Source: Cristatella mucedo
Taxonomy: Eukaryota; Bryozoa; Phylactolaemata; Cristatellidae
Length of the DNA stretch: 64,000 nucleotides
Assembly (NCBI GenBank): GCA_009760855.2
Contig: WPIO01000032.1
Coordinates: 905,501-969,500, forward strand
Reading direction: 5' to 3'
In this document: positions 35,455 to 46,797 of the stretch, one piece after another
Layout of the letters: each line of letters begins with the position of its first letter
Numbering within the stretch: the stretch's first letter is position 1
Made by a program: the position numbers and the translations under genes
Notes under the pieces: generated by a model
The model's input: the letters and a program-made list of their open reading frames with translations, nothing else
What the model was told of the DNA's origin: nothing
Database searches by the model: none

Positions 35455-37285
35455 GAAAGAGTTCCGGCCTTCGGGACTTCGCGAGGAGAGCCTACCTTTT
35501 GTTCGCACTGCAAACGCTGTCGCTGCGTCATGCTAAATGCTTTTAAGACCCAAGAGCAAGTTTCTTTTTTCGGCCACAGGTATCTACTACATTCGACGCG
35601 AACGGCATAACAAAGAATTTTCGAGGTTGCAAAGTAGGCATGATGGCAGCCTACTGGCCTGAGCTGACGGCACAGCCGCCACCTTCCTGCACTGCTGCCT
35701 ACCAGCAGTCAACGTGCAAGGTTTTCGGAAACCAAACGGTACGGTGCCCTGTATTTGCGTTTTTTCACACGAGCTAGCCGGCCTCATATCGTTAGCGCTT
35801 TTGTGGGCATTGGCTAACTTTCGCCATCTCGTTGAGGCGAAAAGCCTTTTTTACGGCACTAGCACCGCATCCGTCCTGCAGTTACTTTTCTGCCGAGCTG
35901 TAATCCGTAGTGCTTGAAAGTTCAACGGAAGATTTCTGCGACGAGGTTATTAAGTACACCGTTCTCCTTATCCATATGCTTAGCAAGCTGCAGAAGATGT
36001 GAATTTCCGAATAATGACCCCCACTGCACAATGGCTGACCAGCATTGCAAGCCGATCATCGATGTGCTGACAAGCTATTTTATGTCTCTGCGTTCTTCAC
36101 TATTTTGAGTAGCGGCACAACACTGCAATCTACTCAGATCTAAAGCTCGCGATGTGTAAATGATAACGACACAGCCCTTGATATTCAACAAGTAGCTCCG
36201 GCACAAAAACCGAAGTAGAAAATGCACATACACTATGCTAAAGAATAAGGCATATACAGCAGGTGACTTCCAAATGACTCGCTTGCAGACTTACAGTATC
36301 TCGCTCTCAGCACTAGAACTGACTCACCAGCAAACCGTCGCTCTAAAAGAGCGACTTCAGCGCGGCCTAGGCCTCCTATAGTAGCCAGGTCATAATTCAG
36401 GCAACGATCTCGTTTGTATGTAATCATACTTCGTGCGTCTCATGAGCCTCAGCTTATCGGGGCTATTTCATCAACGGCTCGATTATATTTCAGTGGCCAA
36501 GCTCATTTTCCGTAGTTCGGGTTCAGCTGTTGACTTCGTCGTCAATAATCGCGAGGCTTAGCAGCTATGTCTTCGGCAAGCAGAGCAATCTTAGCAAAGC
36601 AGACAGTTTTCTATGCCGTAATGTTGTTCCTCGAAACGCTACCAACTTAAAAAAACCACTCTATCCCGCTATGTCGGACGTTTATGCCGGTCGCCTGCTT
36701 CTGGAAATAAAAGTATACCCAGGCTTCAAAGACACATTGTCTTGCTCTGATGTGGGTTCGCTAAAAATGGATGCATAATTCCGTAGCACATACTTCCACT
36801 AATGACACTCAGCTAGGTGGCTAATGTTGCCTCGGCAAACGGCCTTCGGTCGATTGATCGAATGTAATTCTGAAATTCCGAGACCATCGAATACATCCCA
36901 GAAGAGGCCGCTGGGTGTTGTGCTCCGATCGACGGGAAACGGAAGGACGGGGAAGCGACCTTCGAGCTTCGCTGCGACCGGAGAAAGTTGAAGTGCACAC
37001 TGGCCCCCCTAGAGGCCTCCTAACACCTCTTCTCACAGATGTGGGGCCCCAGCGTTCCTGTCGTCTATTCGCTTGCTAATGACGGCCAGAGTCAGGAAGA
37101 CACTATCGTTAGTCATTCGAGGCCGCCGAAAGGGTCGCCAGCCGGTGGCTACCAACTGAGCCCAGTCAGCAGCCCACAGGCAGCTGGGGTCAGGGCTGGC
37201 GAGCCACGACGTTCGTGCGCTCGACTACTTACCACACTCCACCGCAATCCTCTCTAATTAGGCTGAAATCGACAGGACATTGGCC
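35455..37285. other. No recognisable gene or repeat
   Basis: GC is variable, highest at 36840-37250. Open frames at 36530-36778 and 37039-37257 have no recognised domain or splice context. Confidence 0.35.
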
Positions 37286-37289
37286 TTGC

Positions 37290-40200
37290 CGAGCTTAACT
37301 TTCAAGCGAATATTTAAGCACACCTTCGATTTTATGTACATTACGAATTTCATGCTATGGTTTGCTTGCACACTCGTGCTAATGGACAGCAAAGACAGCG
37401 GCTTTTAGGCCCCCTCAAATCCGCTACAAATGTGCTGCTAAAAGCTCCAATGATTTTGAAATATTCCACTTCACTACCTTTAAAGAGTCTTGAAAAAATT
37501 TTGCACGATTCCACTAGCACGTTCTCACAAACCTCATGGCCGGCACCAATACCTTAATCCACTGCAATCCACTGAATTGCACTGCAAAACCAAATAAAAC
37601 CTATGCAAAAAAGTTTGCTTTTGATTGCATACGACCGACAGGACAATCTGTGAAAAGTGTACTCGAACACTTTTACTTGCGTTGGCATGGGCGTTCTCGT
37701 GCAATACCCTGAACTGCAACGGCCCTGTTCAATACCATAACCCACTGCAATCTACTGCATCTACAGTAAAACGACTAGAAATAGATTGCCTCAAGCTTTC
37801 ATTTTCATTGCATATTAAAGCCCGCTGGGTTGTGTGCACATCAACGTAAAATTGAGAAATTGTGGATCAGCTCACGCTGGCAAGGCTGAGAAATCGCCCC
37901 AAACAACGTGGACCAATACGGCAATCCACTCTAATACACTGCAAGCCATCCTCAAATCGTCAAAATGAAACTCTAAATTAAATTGCATATAAGGCTAGCA
38001 TCTTTTCAAAGTTCACCTACAAAATCTCTCTCCACTGTGCAAGCGTGTGCTCATGTAGTGCCAGTCTTCGCTTAGGAAGAGGACGGAGGCCCTGAAGCCG
38101 TGCCAGACGTTCACCCTCACACTTTCCTGTACGCGGGCAACAGCAATGGCTCGACGAACTCGAGAGGCGAATAGCGTGGAGAATCTGTGGGAGCCATTGA
38201 TAGCTGTTAGGTAGGTAGAGGTACGGGCACCAGTGAGGCTGAAGGCGTCGGGGCAGGGCAAGGGACTACTATCGACTGCAACGGAAGTCCCATGCTGCAA
38301 TCCACCATAATACACCACAATACACCACAAATCTACAGTAAAGCGTACACTTGAAGCTCTTAACTACGATCGCACATTGCTCAACTCATCGATGTGTGTG
38401 TACTCGCACAATTTTACTACAATTGCCTCAACCATTCTGCAGCCATGCACTGCAATCCACTCCAGGCCCGGAGAAATACCACAGCATGTACTTCAAAACG
38501 TCTAAAAATCGATTATACAGAGCTCCAGTTTTCGTTTCATATTACAGTGTGCTGTGTTACATGCACACCCACGTACATTCGAGAATTGAGATTCCACGAA
38601 CTCTACCAATCACTTGAAATGGCTTGAGTGAATACCGCAATCCACTGTCATCCACAAATTACCAATGTGAAGCTCCGATTTACGTTGCACATAAAACTAC
38701 ACTCAGTTCAAACAGCAAGCTGAGAATGTCGTGCCGTTCAGCATTTTGCGAGTTCTCATGCAATGCACCAAAACCGACTGAACCTGCCCGAGCCAATGCA
38801 GCAATCTGCAGCCATCCTCAGTAAAGCAATAATAAAGCTTATGCCAGAAGTTCTAATGGCGATTGCTCCTTTCTCTGCTCTTCAGTTATTATTTACTCAC
38901 ACCCTTTCACTGCAATTTCCTCTGGAATTCCAGTACATTGGGCTGCAATCGACTGCAATGGCTCGGGTCACATGCTCCGAAATCGGCTTCTCAATGCTCC
39001 AACTTTTCCAACTTTACATATCGCAACGTACCCTGTTTAAAGTGCAACCTCATCATTTTAACGTATTTTACTCCTACAATTTCGTGCAACGCATGCCACG
39101 GCAGCGACTCGGCTCGAAGCAGCAATCTACTGCAATCCCTAGCAAATTGACCGTAAATTGGTGGAGCGAAGCTCCAATAGCCATTACATTTACCATTTCA
39201 TTGTGTTCAAACTGAAACCATAGAATTTTCAAGCTATTTCGCTAGCTAATTTTAGGCGATGCACATCAATTGACAGCACTGACAGGGGCCAATCAATGGC
39301 AAATCGACTACAAATCGGTTGGGCGAAGTCTAAATCTCCTTCTGCATAACATCTCCATTCAGGTGCACATAATTTTTATCCAGTATGTGCGTTCGATCTT
39401 TCGACCGGGCAATGACTAGCTATCGACGGTAATGGCTCAGCTGATAACACCAATCCATTATGATGGTCAACCACCGGGAAGTTGCGTGGCCAAGCACTTA
39501 ACTTTCTTTTCTTTAACTTAACTTTCTTTACATATTACAGGATACTGTGTTTAGAGTGCGACTAGAATGCTTTCAACCAATCGTTCCATACTTTTTCGAG
39601 CTATAAATAGCAGTCAATGGCTTTGCCCGGAGCAAATACCCTAATCCGTGGCAAATCGAAGAGCAATTGGCACTGCAAACCAATTTTCGTTGAATATACC
39701 ATTTTGCTGAGCTCAAAGTGAAACAACAGAATTTCCCAGCTGATTAGCTATTTAACTATTGGCAATGCATGGCCAGCGACATAAATGGCAGGGTCAATCC
39801 GGAAATCCGAGGCAAACTAACAAAATTGGCTGTACGAAACTTTTATTCTCATTCCACGTTACATTTCCCTTCGAACACGTATAATTTTCGCGCATTATGC
39901 GCATTCAATTGACGGGAATTTGCTGCAATAGACTGCAATGCAGCTGAAAATATTGCAATCCATAATAGTTGGTTACAAATAAACTGAAAGTTGCAGGAAG
40001 AAGATCCAACATTTCTTATGTATTACATCATGCTGTTTTAAAAGTAAAACCACATCATTTTAACCAATCGTACGTGTACAAGCGAGGGCAATGTTCGGCA
40101 ATCAACGGCAGTTGCCCGGCTTCGACCACAATCCACTTCAAATTGACTATAAATTTACTGTTTGAAGCTTCTATATTCATTTCACGTAACGTTCACCATG

Positions 40201-40590
40201 CATGCACATCCTTTCAAGCCACTGTGTGGGTTCAATATCAAACAATATGTGGCAATCGGCACCAATCGCCCTGGCAAAATATGGTAGTCCATTATGATCC
40301 GTCGCAAAACGTGACTGAGTCAAGCTCAAACCATTCTTGCGTATTATATATGGAATTGCACACTATGTTAAAATGGTGACTACATTATTTCAACCAATCG
40401 CACTCGTACACTCGCCAGCCATGTGCAGCAATGGTTGCGGTTAATACCAAAACCTTGGCAAATCAAGGGCAAATTTTCCGAAAGAAACAATTCTCATTCA
40501 TCTTACTGTGTTACTCAACTACTTACATGTTACGATAGCATGTGATGCATACCAATCGTTTCTCATGGAAATTCAGTCTACATTTATCCG
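37290..40590. repeat. Ancient, highly diverged tandem (satellite-like) array
   Basis: About 3.3 kb is built from units of roughly 150-185 bp that recur in the same order of short blocks: CAATCCACTGCAATCCACT or a variant, then a CAAAT..AC.GTAAA block, a GAAGCTCC block, CATTTCATATTACA, CTGTGTTCAAA, CATTTTAACCAATCG, and CAATGGC..GCCCGG. Unit starts can be seen near 37550, 37734, 37916, 38290, 38630, 38793, 39118, 39288, 39447, 39634, 39797, 39955, 40124 and 40276. Units are strongly diverged from one another. A non-repeat insert lies at about 38035-38285. Period and boundaries are by eye. Confidence 0.75.
38035..38285. other. Non-satellite insert within the array
   Basis: About 250 bp of GC-richer sequence interrupts the tandem array. 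The minus strand is open across it and has a balanced composition (SHRFSTLFASRVRRAIAVAR), but no known domain is seen. Confidence 0.4.
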
Positions 40591-40594
40591 AAGA

Positions 40595-41375
40595 TTTAAT
40601 CATGAAGTGTTTGACTTTGCCAGGTGAGCAACGTCCGTTACAACCTCATAGAAAAATAATGACGCCATAAGTCTGAATTAAGTCATAGTCTCTCACAGCT
40701 GAATGGAAGAACAGAAATTCGCAACAACTTTCGCAGAGACTTATACAACACTTGAAAATTCAATTCCCGAGTTGGAGCTCGCTGTTATGGGAAGAGGCAA
40801 TACTGACTAGCTAAACGAGCCTTGTTAACTTTCATATGTAGCCATATGTGTACAACTCCATAAACATGGTCGACCAGCATCAGAGAATGGTGAGCTTCTA
40901 GCACGCTCCAAGGCAGTATCGTCAATTGGAAGTCGTTGCATCCACAGACGGTTGTCTGGCTCTCTGGAGCCCCCTCCACCCCCCCCCCTAGCATACCAGA
41001 AACCGTGCCAGAAACGAAGCATTATTGCCAACAAGTCTCAGTCGAGCCAGCAGAAATGTTAAACTAGAAACTTAATGCCTAACGAAATTTCTACACAGTT
41101 GAGTGCCGACTTAGAGTGGAAGCAATTAGCGAGGCAGTACCAATTACGATTGTAAATCAAGTGATTAAATAGGGGCGAGCAAATCTAAAAAAACTGTCGG
41201 CAAAGTAAATATTTAGCAAGACACACTCACTCTCACTCTCTCGTCTGATATTGATCATTTCCAAATCGCCTAACGCCTAGGTACACTGGTCCATTCATTA
41301 AAATACTTACGTAAGTGTATACATAATTTATATGTACACCACCATAAGAGAACAATGTCTATCCACACGTTTCAA
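40595..41375. other. No recognisable gene or repeat
   Basis: A C11 run (40979-40989) is the only notable feature. Confidence 0.4.
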
Positions 41376-41379
41376 ATAT

Positions 41380-41460
41380 GCTGCAGTGCTTCGGCCCACG
41401 ACCTCCGTCCTCAAAGGCAAACACCTAACCCCTGGGCTAATATGTTGCCGTGTGCCGTCT
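41380..41460 (-). mobile_element. tRNA-derived SINE relic
   Basis: The reverse complement shows a box A-like TAGCCCAGGGGTTAGGTGTT and, after 30 bp, GGTCGTGGGCCGAAGC as a degenerate box B. This resembles the tRNA head of SINE-A. Confidence 0.55.
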
Positions 41461-41645
41461 TGGACGAGGATGTTCCACGCAATTATTTCTCAGCTATTTT
41501 TGGGCAAATTCAATTTTGGGAATGTAATGAGATTTCACCCGGGCCAGGTCGTTGAGTCCAGCGTTGAGTCCTCTTAATCGCGAAGGTTAGACCAATAAAA
41601 GATGGCATTGTCCTAATGCAAGCTGCATTGTCTGCCGTTTTGCAG

Positions 41646-41828
41646 ATATGCTACAGATGCTGCACTGGCTTCTTGTGCAATGGTTGGACGGCAGTCATAC
41701 CACAGACAAAAGCACCGTTTTCGGGCCAAGGCCGGTTGACTGCTGGACTGCTTCGATACTACATTTCTGTAATTCCATTTGTTCTACTTCTTTATTCGCC
41801 CACTATCGAAAATGATGTCGCGTTATAA
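41646..41828 (+). CDS. Candidate terminal Ly6 exon with GPI-type tail
   Basis: After TTGTCTGCCGTTTTGCAG a 60-codon frame runs to TAA at 41826. It begins ICYRCCTGFLCNGW, with the CC..x..CN end signature of Ly6 domains. A polar linker follows (TAVIPQTKAPFSGQGRL), then a hydrophobic stretch (YYISVIPFVLLLY) near the C terminus, as in GPI-anchored Ly6 proteins. The acceptor is phase 0, matching the exon at 35369-35450 but not the phase-1 exon at 34256-34420. A poly(A) signal lies 12 nt after the stop. The charged residues after the hydrophobic run are slightly unusual for a GPI signal and could instead indicate a membrane segment. Confidence 0.5.
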   Translation: MCYRCCTGFLCNGWTAVIPQTKAPFSGQGRLTAGLLRYYISVIPFVLLLYSPTIENDVAL

Positions 41829-41840
41829 AAATCCCACCTA

Positions 41841-41846
41841 AATAAA
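41841..41846 (+). promoter_or_regulatory. Poly(A) signal of the Ly6-like terminal exon
   Basis: AATAAA occurs 12 nt downstream of the TAA at 41826-41828. Because such hexamers are common in AT-rich DNA, support is modest. Confidence 0.4.
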
Positions 41847-41849
41847 TAT

Positions 41850-41857
<8 letters not shown>

Positions 41858-41901
<44 letters not shown>

Positions 41902-42037
41902 TGGAATATATATATATATATATAAATTAAGAATGCATTATATTACATAGTATTATTTATTAGTATATATTTTATTTATTTTAATTATAATAATGATATA
42001 TAATAGTAATATAATATAGTCATTACATATATATCCG

Positions 42038-42120
<83 letters not shown>
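41858..42120. repeat. (TA)n/(TG)n microsatellite cluster
   Basis: Several TA and TG runs are interspersed with AT-rich DNA and end in about 78 bp of pure TA at 42040-42118. Confidence 0.95.
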
Positions 42121-42121
<1 letters not shown>

Positions 42122-42159
42122 GCTCATCACCGTTTAGCAATGATTTTGAGCTGAAAGCA

Positions 42160-42365
42160 AGGTGGTTGGAGGATTTAGGGTTTCGGTTTAATCACAGGTA
42201 AGCAGCTTAGCATTTTTGTACATTAGGTTTAAGCTTACAGTTTATGGTATAGATTGATGGCTATGAAGATAAGCGATAAAGGCCGGTTTAAGCGTTAAGT
42301 TTATGGCAGGACGGTTTATGATTAAGCAGACAAGCGGTAGTCAGGTTAAGTGCTTAGAGTTGCAG
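42160..42365. repeat. Degenerate TTTAGGG/GGTTTA-like repeats
   Basis: It contains GGATTTAGGGTTTCGGTTTA followed by recurring AGGTTTAAG, CGGTTTAAG and CGGTTTATG units. It mirrors in antisense the CCCTAAA-like stretch at 43.75-44.03 kb. Confidence 0.6.
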
Positions 42366-42457
42366 CAGAGTAATTTATTGCTTTGCAAATAAACAATTAT
42401 ACCTGATAAGTGGTTTGCGGTTTTACCTAGTCCAGGGGAGGGTCTTGTGGCACAAAC

Positions 42458-42803
42458 TAGTGAGAGACACAGAGAGAGAGAGAGAGACAGAGAGAGAGAC
42501 AGAGAGAGACAGAGAAAGAAAGAGAGAGACATAGAGGGGGAGAGAGAGACAGAGAGAGAGAGAGACAGAGAGAGAGACAGAGAGACAGAGAGGGGGAGAG
42601 ACAGACAGAGAGAGAGGAGGGAGAGACAGAGAGGGCGGAAAGAGGGACACAGAGAGAGAGAGGGAGAGAGACAGAGAGGGGGAGAGAGAGACAGATGGAG
42701 AGAGACACAGAGAGAGAGAGACAGAGAGGGAGGAAAGAGAGACAGAGAGATAGAGAGAGAGAGGGGAGAAAGAGAGACAGAGAGAAAGAGAGAGAGGGAG
42801 AGA

Positions 42804-42834
<31 letters not shown>

Positions 42835-42860
42835 TGAGGGGAAAGAGAGAGAGAGCCGAA
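42458..42860. repeat. Purine (GAGA/GACA)n low-complexity tract
   Basis: About 400 bp is nearly all purine on the plus strand. The long minus-strand Ser/Leu frame (42341-43324) and plus-strand Arg/Glu frames are artefacts of it. Confidence 0.95.
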
Positions 42861-42869
42861 TGACTAGGC

Positions 42870-43740
42870 ATGAAGGTTAAGGAGCAGTCACCCCCACCAC
42901 CCGTCGACGGTGTTAGGAGTTCCAGAGTTTGTTGTTCCGGTGGGTGTCTCGAGATGTGGATGGCGGGCATTAGACACGTCCGTAAACGTACGCACGGCTG
43001 GTTGTACTCGTTTCGAGCTCGGGGGGCAGAAAGGAAGAACCTTTTGTGGGAGTTTAGATTGCGAGTCTCTTTCGAGCGGCTTTCGAGGCACTGCAGGAGC
43101 TTCTGCTGAGAGCCGCTGGGAGCCTGAATTGGAGCTGCCAGCGTCGCTTTCCTCTGTAGTAGTGCCCTATGAATAGGGTGAGGTCCGTGCGTTTGTCTTT
43201 GCAAGTGTTTGCAAGGAGTATGGAGGTAACGCTTAATTAGACTGCAGCGACGGTTGTGGGACATTTTCCCCTGGACGTCCCCCCCCCGACATTGCCCCCC
43301 TCCCGGATAGGACGTTTCCCGCATGTTGATTAATGTAAACTAAAAAAGATGAAGTTCACGCTCTATTAATATAAAATCAACTCAGTATAATTAGAAGGAA
43401 TGGATGGATTGGAAGGATGGTTTCTAATGGAGCGAGCGGCTGCGGCGGCGGTTGCATCAGCGGTGGTTGCGTCAGCGGCGGTTGCGTCAGCGGCGATTTC
43501 GGCGGCGGCGACGGAGAGCTATACAGTTCGGTCCCGCGGGAGTTCGGTCCCGCTCGACGGCGCTAGGCACGTGTTCGTAATCCTCAACGCGGGTGCGGAC
43601 TACGGCGTGCGGCGCGTTCCTGCAAATGAGCGCGAAGCCTCAGAGGTCTACTGAGTACAACTCGATCTCAAGAGATCTCGCTACGCCCCCATACACACTT
43701 ATTAAGCTCGGAATAGGCTTAAGGGTGGATTTAGACAGCG
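42870..43740. other. GC-rich block with 15-bp tandem repeats, no supported gene
   Basis: Three 15-bp GTTGCGTCAGCGGCG-type units occupy 43451-43495 inside an Ala-rich 84-codon frame (43400-43654). No domain or splice support is seen, so it is not called as a gene. Confidence 0.45.
43258..43285. repeat. Left arm of an inverted G-rich motif
   Basis: ACATTTTCCCCTGGACGTCC is the near reverse complement of the CGTCCAGGGGGAAATGTTCG segment at 44061-44080. Confidence 0.6.
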
Positions 43741-43749
43741 GGAAAGCAC

Positions 43750-44035
43750 CGCCTGCCCTAAACCCTAAATCCTAAAACCCTAAACACTAAAACCTAAACC
43801 CTGAAAACCGTAAGGCCTATAATCACCATAAACACTAAACACTAAAACCTGAAAACCGTAAACCTTATAATCACCCTAAACACTAAACCTAAGCACTAAA
43901 CCCTGAACACTAAACCCTAAAACCTTAAACACTAAACCATAAACACTAAAACCTAAACCCTTAAACCATAAACCCTATAATCACCCGAAACACGAAACCC
44001 TAAGCACTAAACCCTAAACCGTAAACCATATACGG
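43750..44035. repeat. Degenerate CCCTAAA-like (telomere-like) repeats
   Basis: About 285 bp consists of CCCTAAA, CACTAAA, ACCTAAA and CCGTAAA variants, with a larger unit of about 85-100 bp (including CTATAATCACC, at about 43818, 43868 and 43976) repeated three times. Confidence 0.8.
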
Positions 44036-44095
44036 GGGAATGTCTAACCGAAGGGGGAAACGTCCAGGGGGAAATGTTCGTACCCCGTAGTGATA
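44036..44095. repeat. Repeated GGGGGAAA(C/T)GTCC motifs
   Basis: GGGGGAATGTC, GGGGGAAACGTCC and GGGGGAAATGTTCG follow one another directly after the telomere-like tract. Confidence 0.65.
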
Positions 44096-44099
44096 TCAA

Positions 44100-44550
44100 G
44101 AGCTTGCGAATAAAGTTCCGAAGAATTCGCTGTTTATGATTGGTATCTCGGTCCAGGTCATGCCAGAAAACTCGCGACCCCTAGGTAGTGGTATGAAGGA
44201 TAGAGCCAGAAACACTATTGACGATTCGACCTGTTGGCTATTGTGCATTTAGCACACGTCCTGGGCTAAGACTTTAAAAAAATTAAATGGACTGACGTCG
44301 TAATGAATTTTAAAAGAATGGCTACTTTTTATAATTATTTCCATGATAGAAAACGTCACTGCTTACAACCGGTTTGAATGCAAACTGCATTTTATAATCG
44401 ACTGTTGAGTCATAAAATTTCCAGAAATTAGACTCGAAATAGCAGTAAATCATACGGAGTGAGCTGTGATTGTAGGATCATATCAGCAAATGATCAATAT
44501 AGCATAGCTTAAACCTCGTTGAGTACTTGAAAGCCGGCATAGTTTGTGGA
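44100..44550. other. No recognisable gene or repeat
   Basis: AT-rich sequence with no open frame of note. Confidence 0.45.
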
Positions 44551-44554
44551 GCAC

Positions 44555-44648
44555 TGTGATTTAATAATAATAAAAATGCATTTGATAAAGCGCCCTCAGA
44601 GAACTCAATCTCTTTCTAGGCGCATTATATTTGCTGCAAAGTTTCACC
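44555..44648 (-). mobile_element. LINE-A 3' tail, extremely truncated
   Basis: (AAT)n tail, then AAAGCGCCCTCAGAGAACTC, TCTTTCTAGGCGCATTATAT and TTTGCTGCAAAG: only the terminal 80 bp of LINE-A. Confidence 0.85.
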
Positions 44649-44729
44649 TTGTTATCCTCTTACTCTCACTGTTAAATGCACCCGGCCAACAATATTTTCA
44701 TACACGGAATCCTGAGCTCTTGACCGTAT

Positions 44730-44732
44730 GGA

Positions 44733-44786
<54 letters not shown>

Positions 44787-44828
44787 TTGTGTGTATATAT
44801 ATATATTTATATGTATATATATATTCCT
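44730..44828. repeat. (TA)n-(TG)n compound microsatellite
   Basis: TA, then TG, then a TATATTTATATG tract. Confidence 0.95.
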
Positions 44829-44834
44829 GTATAT

Positions 44835-46100
44835 GGTATAATTCCACAGTCTTGGATAACAGAAAATTTGCCAGCCACCTTGGTTGCTAGCTAACGTCAA
44901 TAGTCATCAGTTGGGCATATTCTAATCACCTTAGGCTATTTAGCCGTTTCGATCAGCTGTCGGCATACAAGAAGCGACTTAATTTGACTCGAATTTACTG
45001 CTGACTCTTAATGTCTGCTTCTCATTGAGCATGGCTTGTAAATAGTGAGTCGTTGTGTCTATCAGTAACTCACTTGATCGTAGATGTAATTCACGATGTA
45101 ATATTAGCACTTGCTACTCCTTGTGTTGAGAGGATAATATTTCGCCTCGTATCTTAGCATTCAGAAGCTTCAATTACTGTTTGTGACGCCCATTTAGTTG
45201 CTGCAGCATCGCCGTGGAGAGGTGCAAAAAATATCTTGACTTCACTTTACCTCACTCACAGATAAAAATTTCCAAGAAGACAAAAACAGTACTTATTTAG
45301 CGAACCAATTTTTGGTTTGAAAATACTCTGGGGCTTAACCTGGATCGTTTTATTTCACACCCTAGTGAGATGGTGAAATCGACATAAAACCAAGTAACTA
45401 TGTTGAGTACTGCAGATGTTCAAAGATACTTTTTCTATCCGAGTAGTTAGTTTGATGAATTTAGGATCGAGGTAGCCTAGGTTTAGCATATAGTAATGGT
45501 GGCAGGTTTATGGATGCTAACCATAATTGCGAAGTAGAAAGTAGTACCCCCACTAATCTTTAGTGAAGAATTCACTGAAGATACAGACAGAACCGACTTA
45601 TTTGCCTAATACATTCTCCTTCATAAGTAAGATAGTGCCAAATATATCTGCATATCATTCCATACCATATTTACGCAAAGAAGCAGCCCGAACAGTTTAA
45701 ATGGGGACACCATGTGTCACTCTCAATTTCCTTTTCAAGCACCTTGATTCAGAAAATTGTTAAACTTTCAAATACCTTGTTTTTGCTTTCTTTCTCTCAT
45801 GTAAAGCCAAAATAATTTGCTAGCTTAGATTTCTACTATTTCTACTGCTTATATTTCTACTAGGATTGCATTAACGCCTAGCTTGCACGTACAGAAAATC
45901 ACGCGTACACGACTACCATTTAGAAAATTAAATACTATGCATATAAGCATGGAGCTTGACAAAGGCACAGACGCAATGACTCACTGACCAGGATGCAACT
46001 TCTACGATTCTTGTCTAGGTCAAGTGATTAGTTTTCATCAATTCCACTGAGTTGTATTCTCCACAACACTTCGAAACATAATAAATAACTCCCTAATCAA
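44835..46100. other. No recognisable gene or repeat
   Basis: AT-rich and free of long frames on either strand. Confidence 0.45.
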
Positions 46101-46104
46101 AAGC

Positions 46105-46290
46105 CTATTAAATAAATAAATCCAAGCTGATTAAACAGCCTCTTTTTTATAGCGACAGAAGAGCCTTTACGGCTATCACCACCGCTTGCAGTGGCGATAA
46201 AGAATCGCCCATCGCCGGAATCGAACCCACGACCTCGGGACCGAGGTCGTGAAAGCAACCACCTTACTTAGTGTGCCATCACGGCTGTTC
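46105..46290 (-). mobile_element. tRNA-derived SINE, family SINE-B, copy 1
   Basis: The reverse complement begins with GTGATGGCACACTAAGTAAG (box A region) and continues through GACCTCGGTCCCGAGGTCGT and GGTTCGATTCC-like sequence (box B). The body is GGCGATTCTTTATCGCCACT..GGCTCTTCTGTCGCTATAAA and the 3' end is an (AAAT)n-type tail. It is highly similar to 57107-57290. Confidence 0.88.
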
Positions 46291-46685
46291 ATCACTATTC
46301 TAAGATTCAACTTGCAACTCAATGTCAAACTTTAACTAAGATTTTATATTTGAGCTAAGTACAGGCACTAGCAAATTATTAGGCTTTATTTATTTTTTCA
46401 TGAAAATTTTCACAACTTTACCATTATATTTGTATTGCAAGTTATCGCAAATGAAACAAGGTAAGCTAGACATCAGTTAATTGCATTTTTAATGATGAAT
46501 TCCAGCACATGCGTATCTAAAATCAAATTATATAGGCTTACGCAGCCATCTAATGCAGTCTGCTTACTGAGTCTACAACGCCAATTGGTGATTGCTTGTT
46601 AAGACACCTGGAGCGCTCAGCAATGCATTTTTTACACTCGCGGCAAGTACTTGGATTGAGGGCTAGACTACCTTATGGACTGGGC

Positions 46686-46691
46686 TTTATT
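46686..46691 (-). promoter_or_regulatory. Poly(A) signal of the minus-strand gene
   Basis: AATAAA on the minus strand, 40 nt after the TAA of the terminal exon, which is a usual distance for a short 3' UTR. Confidence 0.5.
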
Positions 46692-46731
46692 TGAATGACT
46701 ACGCTTGTTCTTGCCATTCCCTTGCTCACGA

Positions 46732-46797
46732 TTAGTTCTCTTCGTCTTCATTCTCGTCAGACTCGGGTGATAGAATTATGTCGTCGGGCACAGTGAC
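46732..46797 (-). CDS. Candidate terminal exon of the minus-strand gene (acidic tail)
   Basis: On the minus strand, CACTGATTGGATGCTTGTAG precedes a 21-codon frame: VTVPDDIILSPESDE then NEDEEN and TAA. The acidic run with an embedded SPESDE is typical of a protein C terminus and of CK2-type phosphorylation sites. The frame starts in phase 0, matching the phase-0 donor of the large exon ending at 49228. AATAAA follows 40 nt downstream. The intron would be 2.4 kb if no exon lies between. The function is unknown. The exon is short, so the call rests on the combination of acceptor, phase, stop and poly(A) signal. Confidence 0.5.
   Translation of the reverse strand, partial: VTVPDDIILSPESDENEDEEN

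Noticed and set aside
38013-38330. 105-codon minus-strand frame within the satellite
   Set aside because: It spans the non-satellite insert and satellite sequence, with no known domain; kept only as a note on the insert.
42341-43324. A 327-codon minus-strand frame rich in Ser/Leu
   Set aside because: Most of it is the antisense of the GAGA purine tract at 42458-42860; no domain is present.
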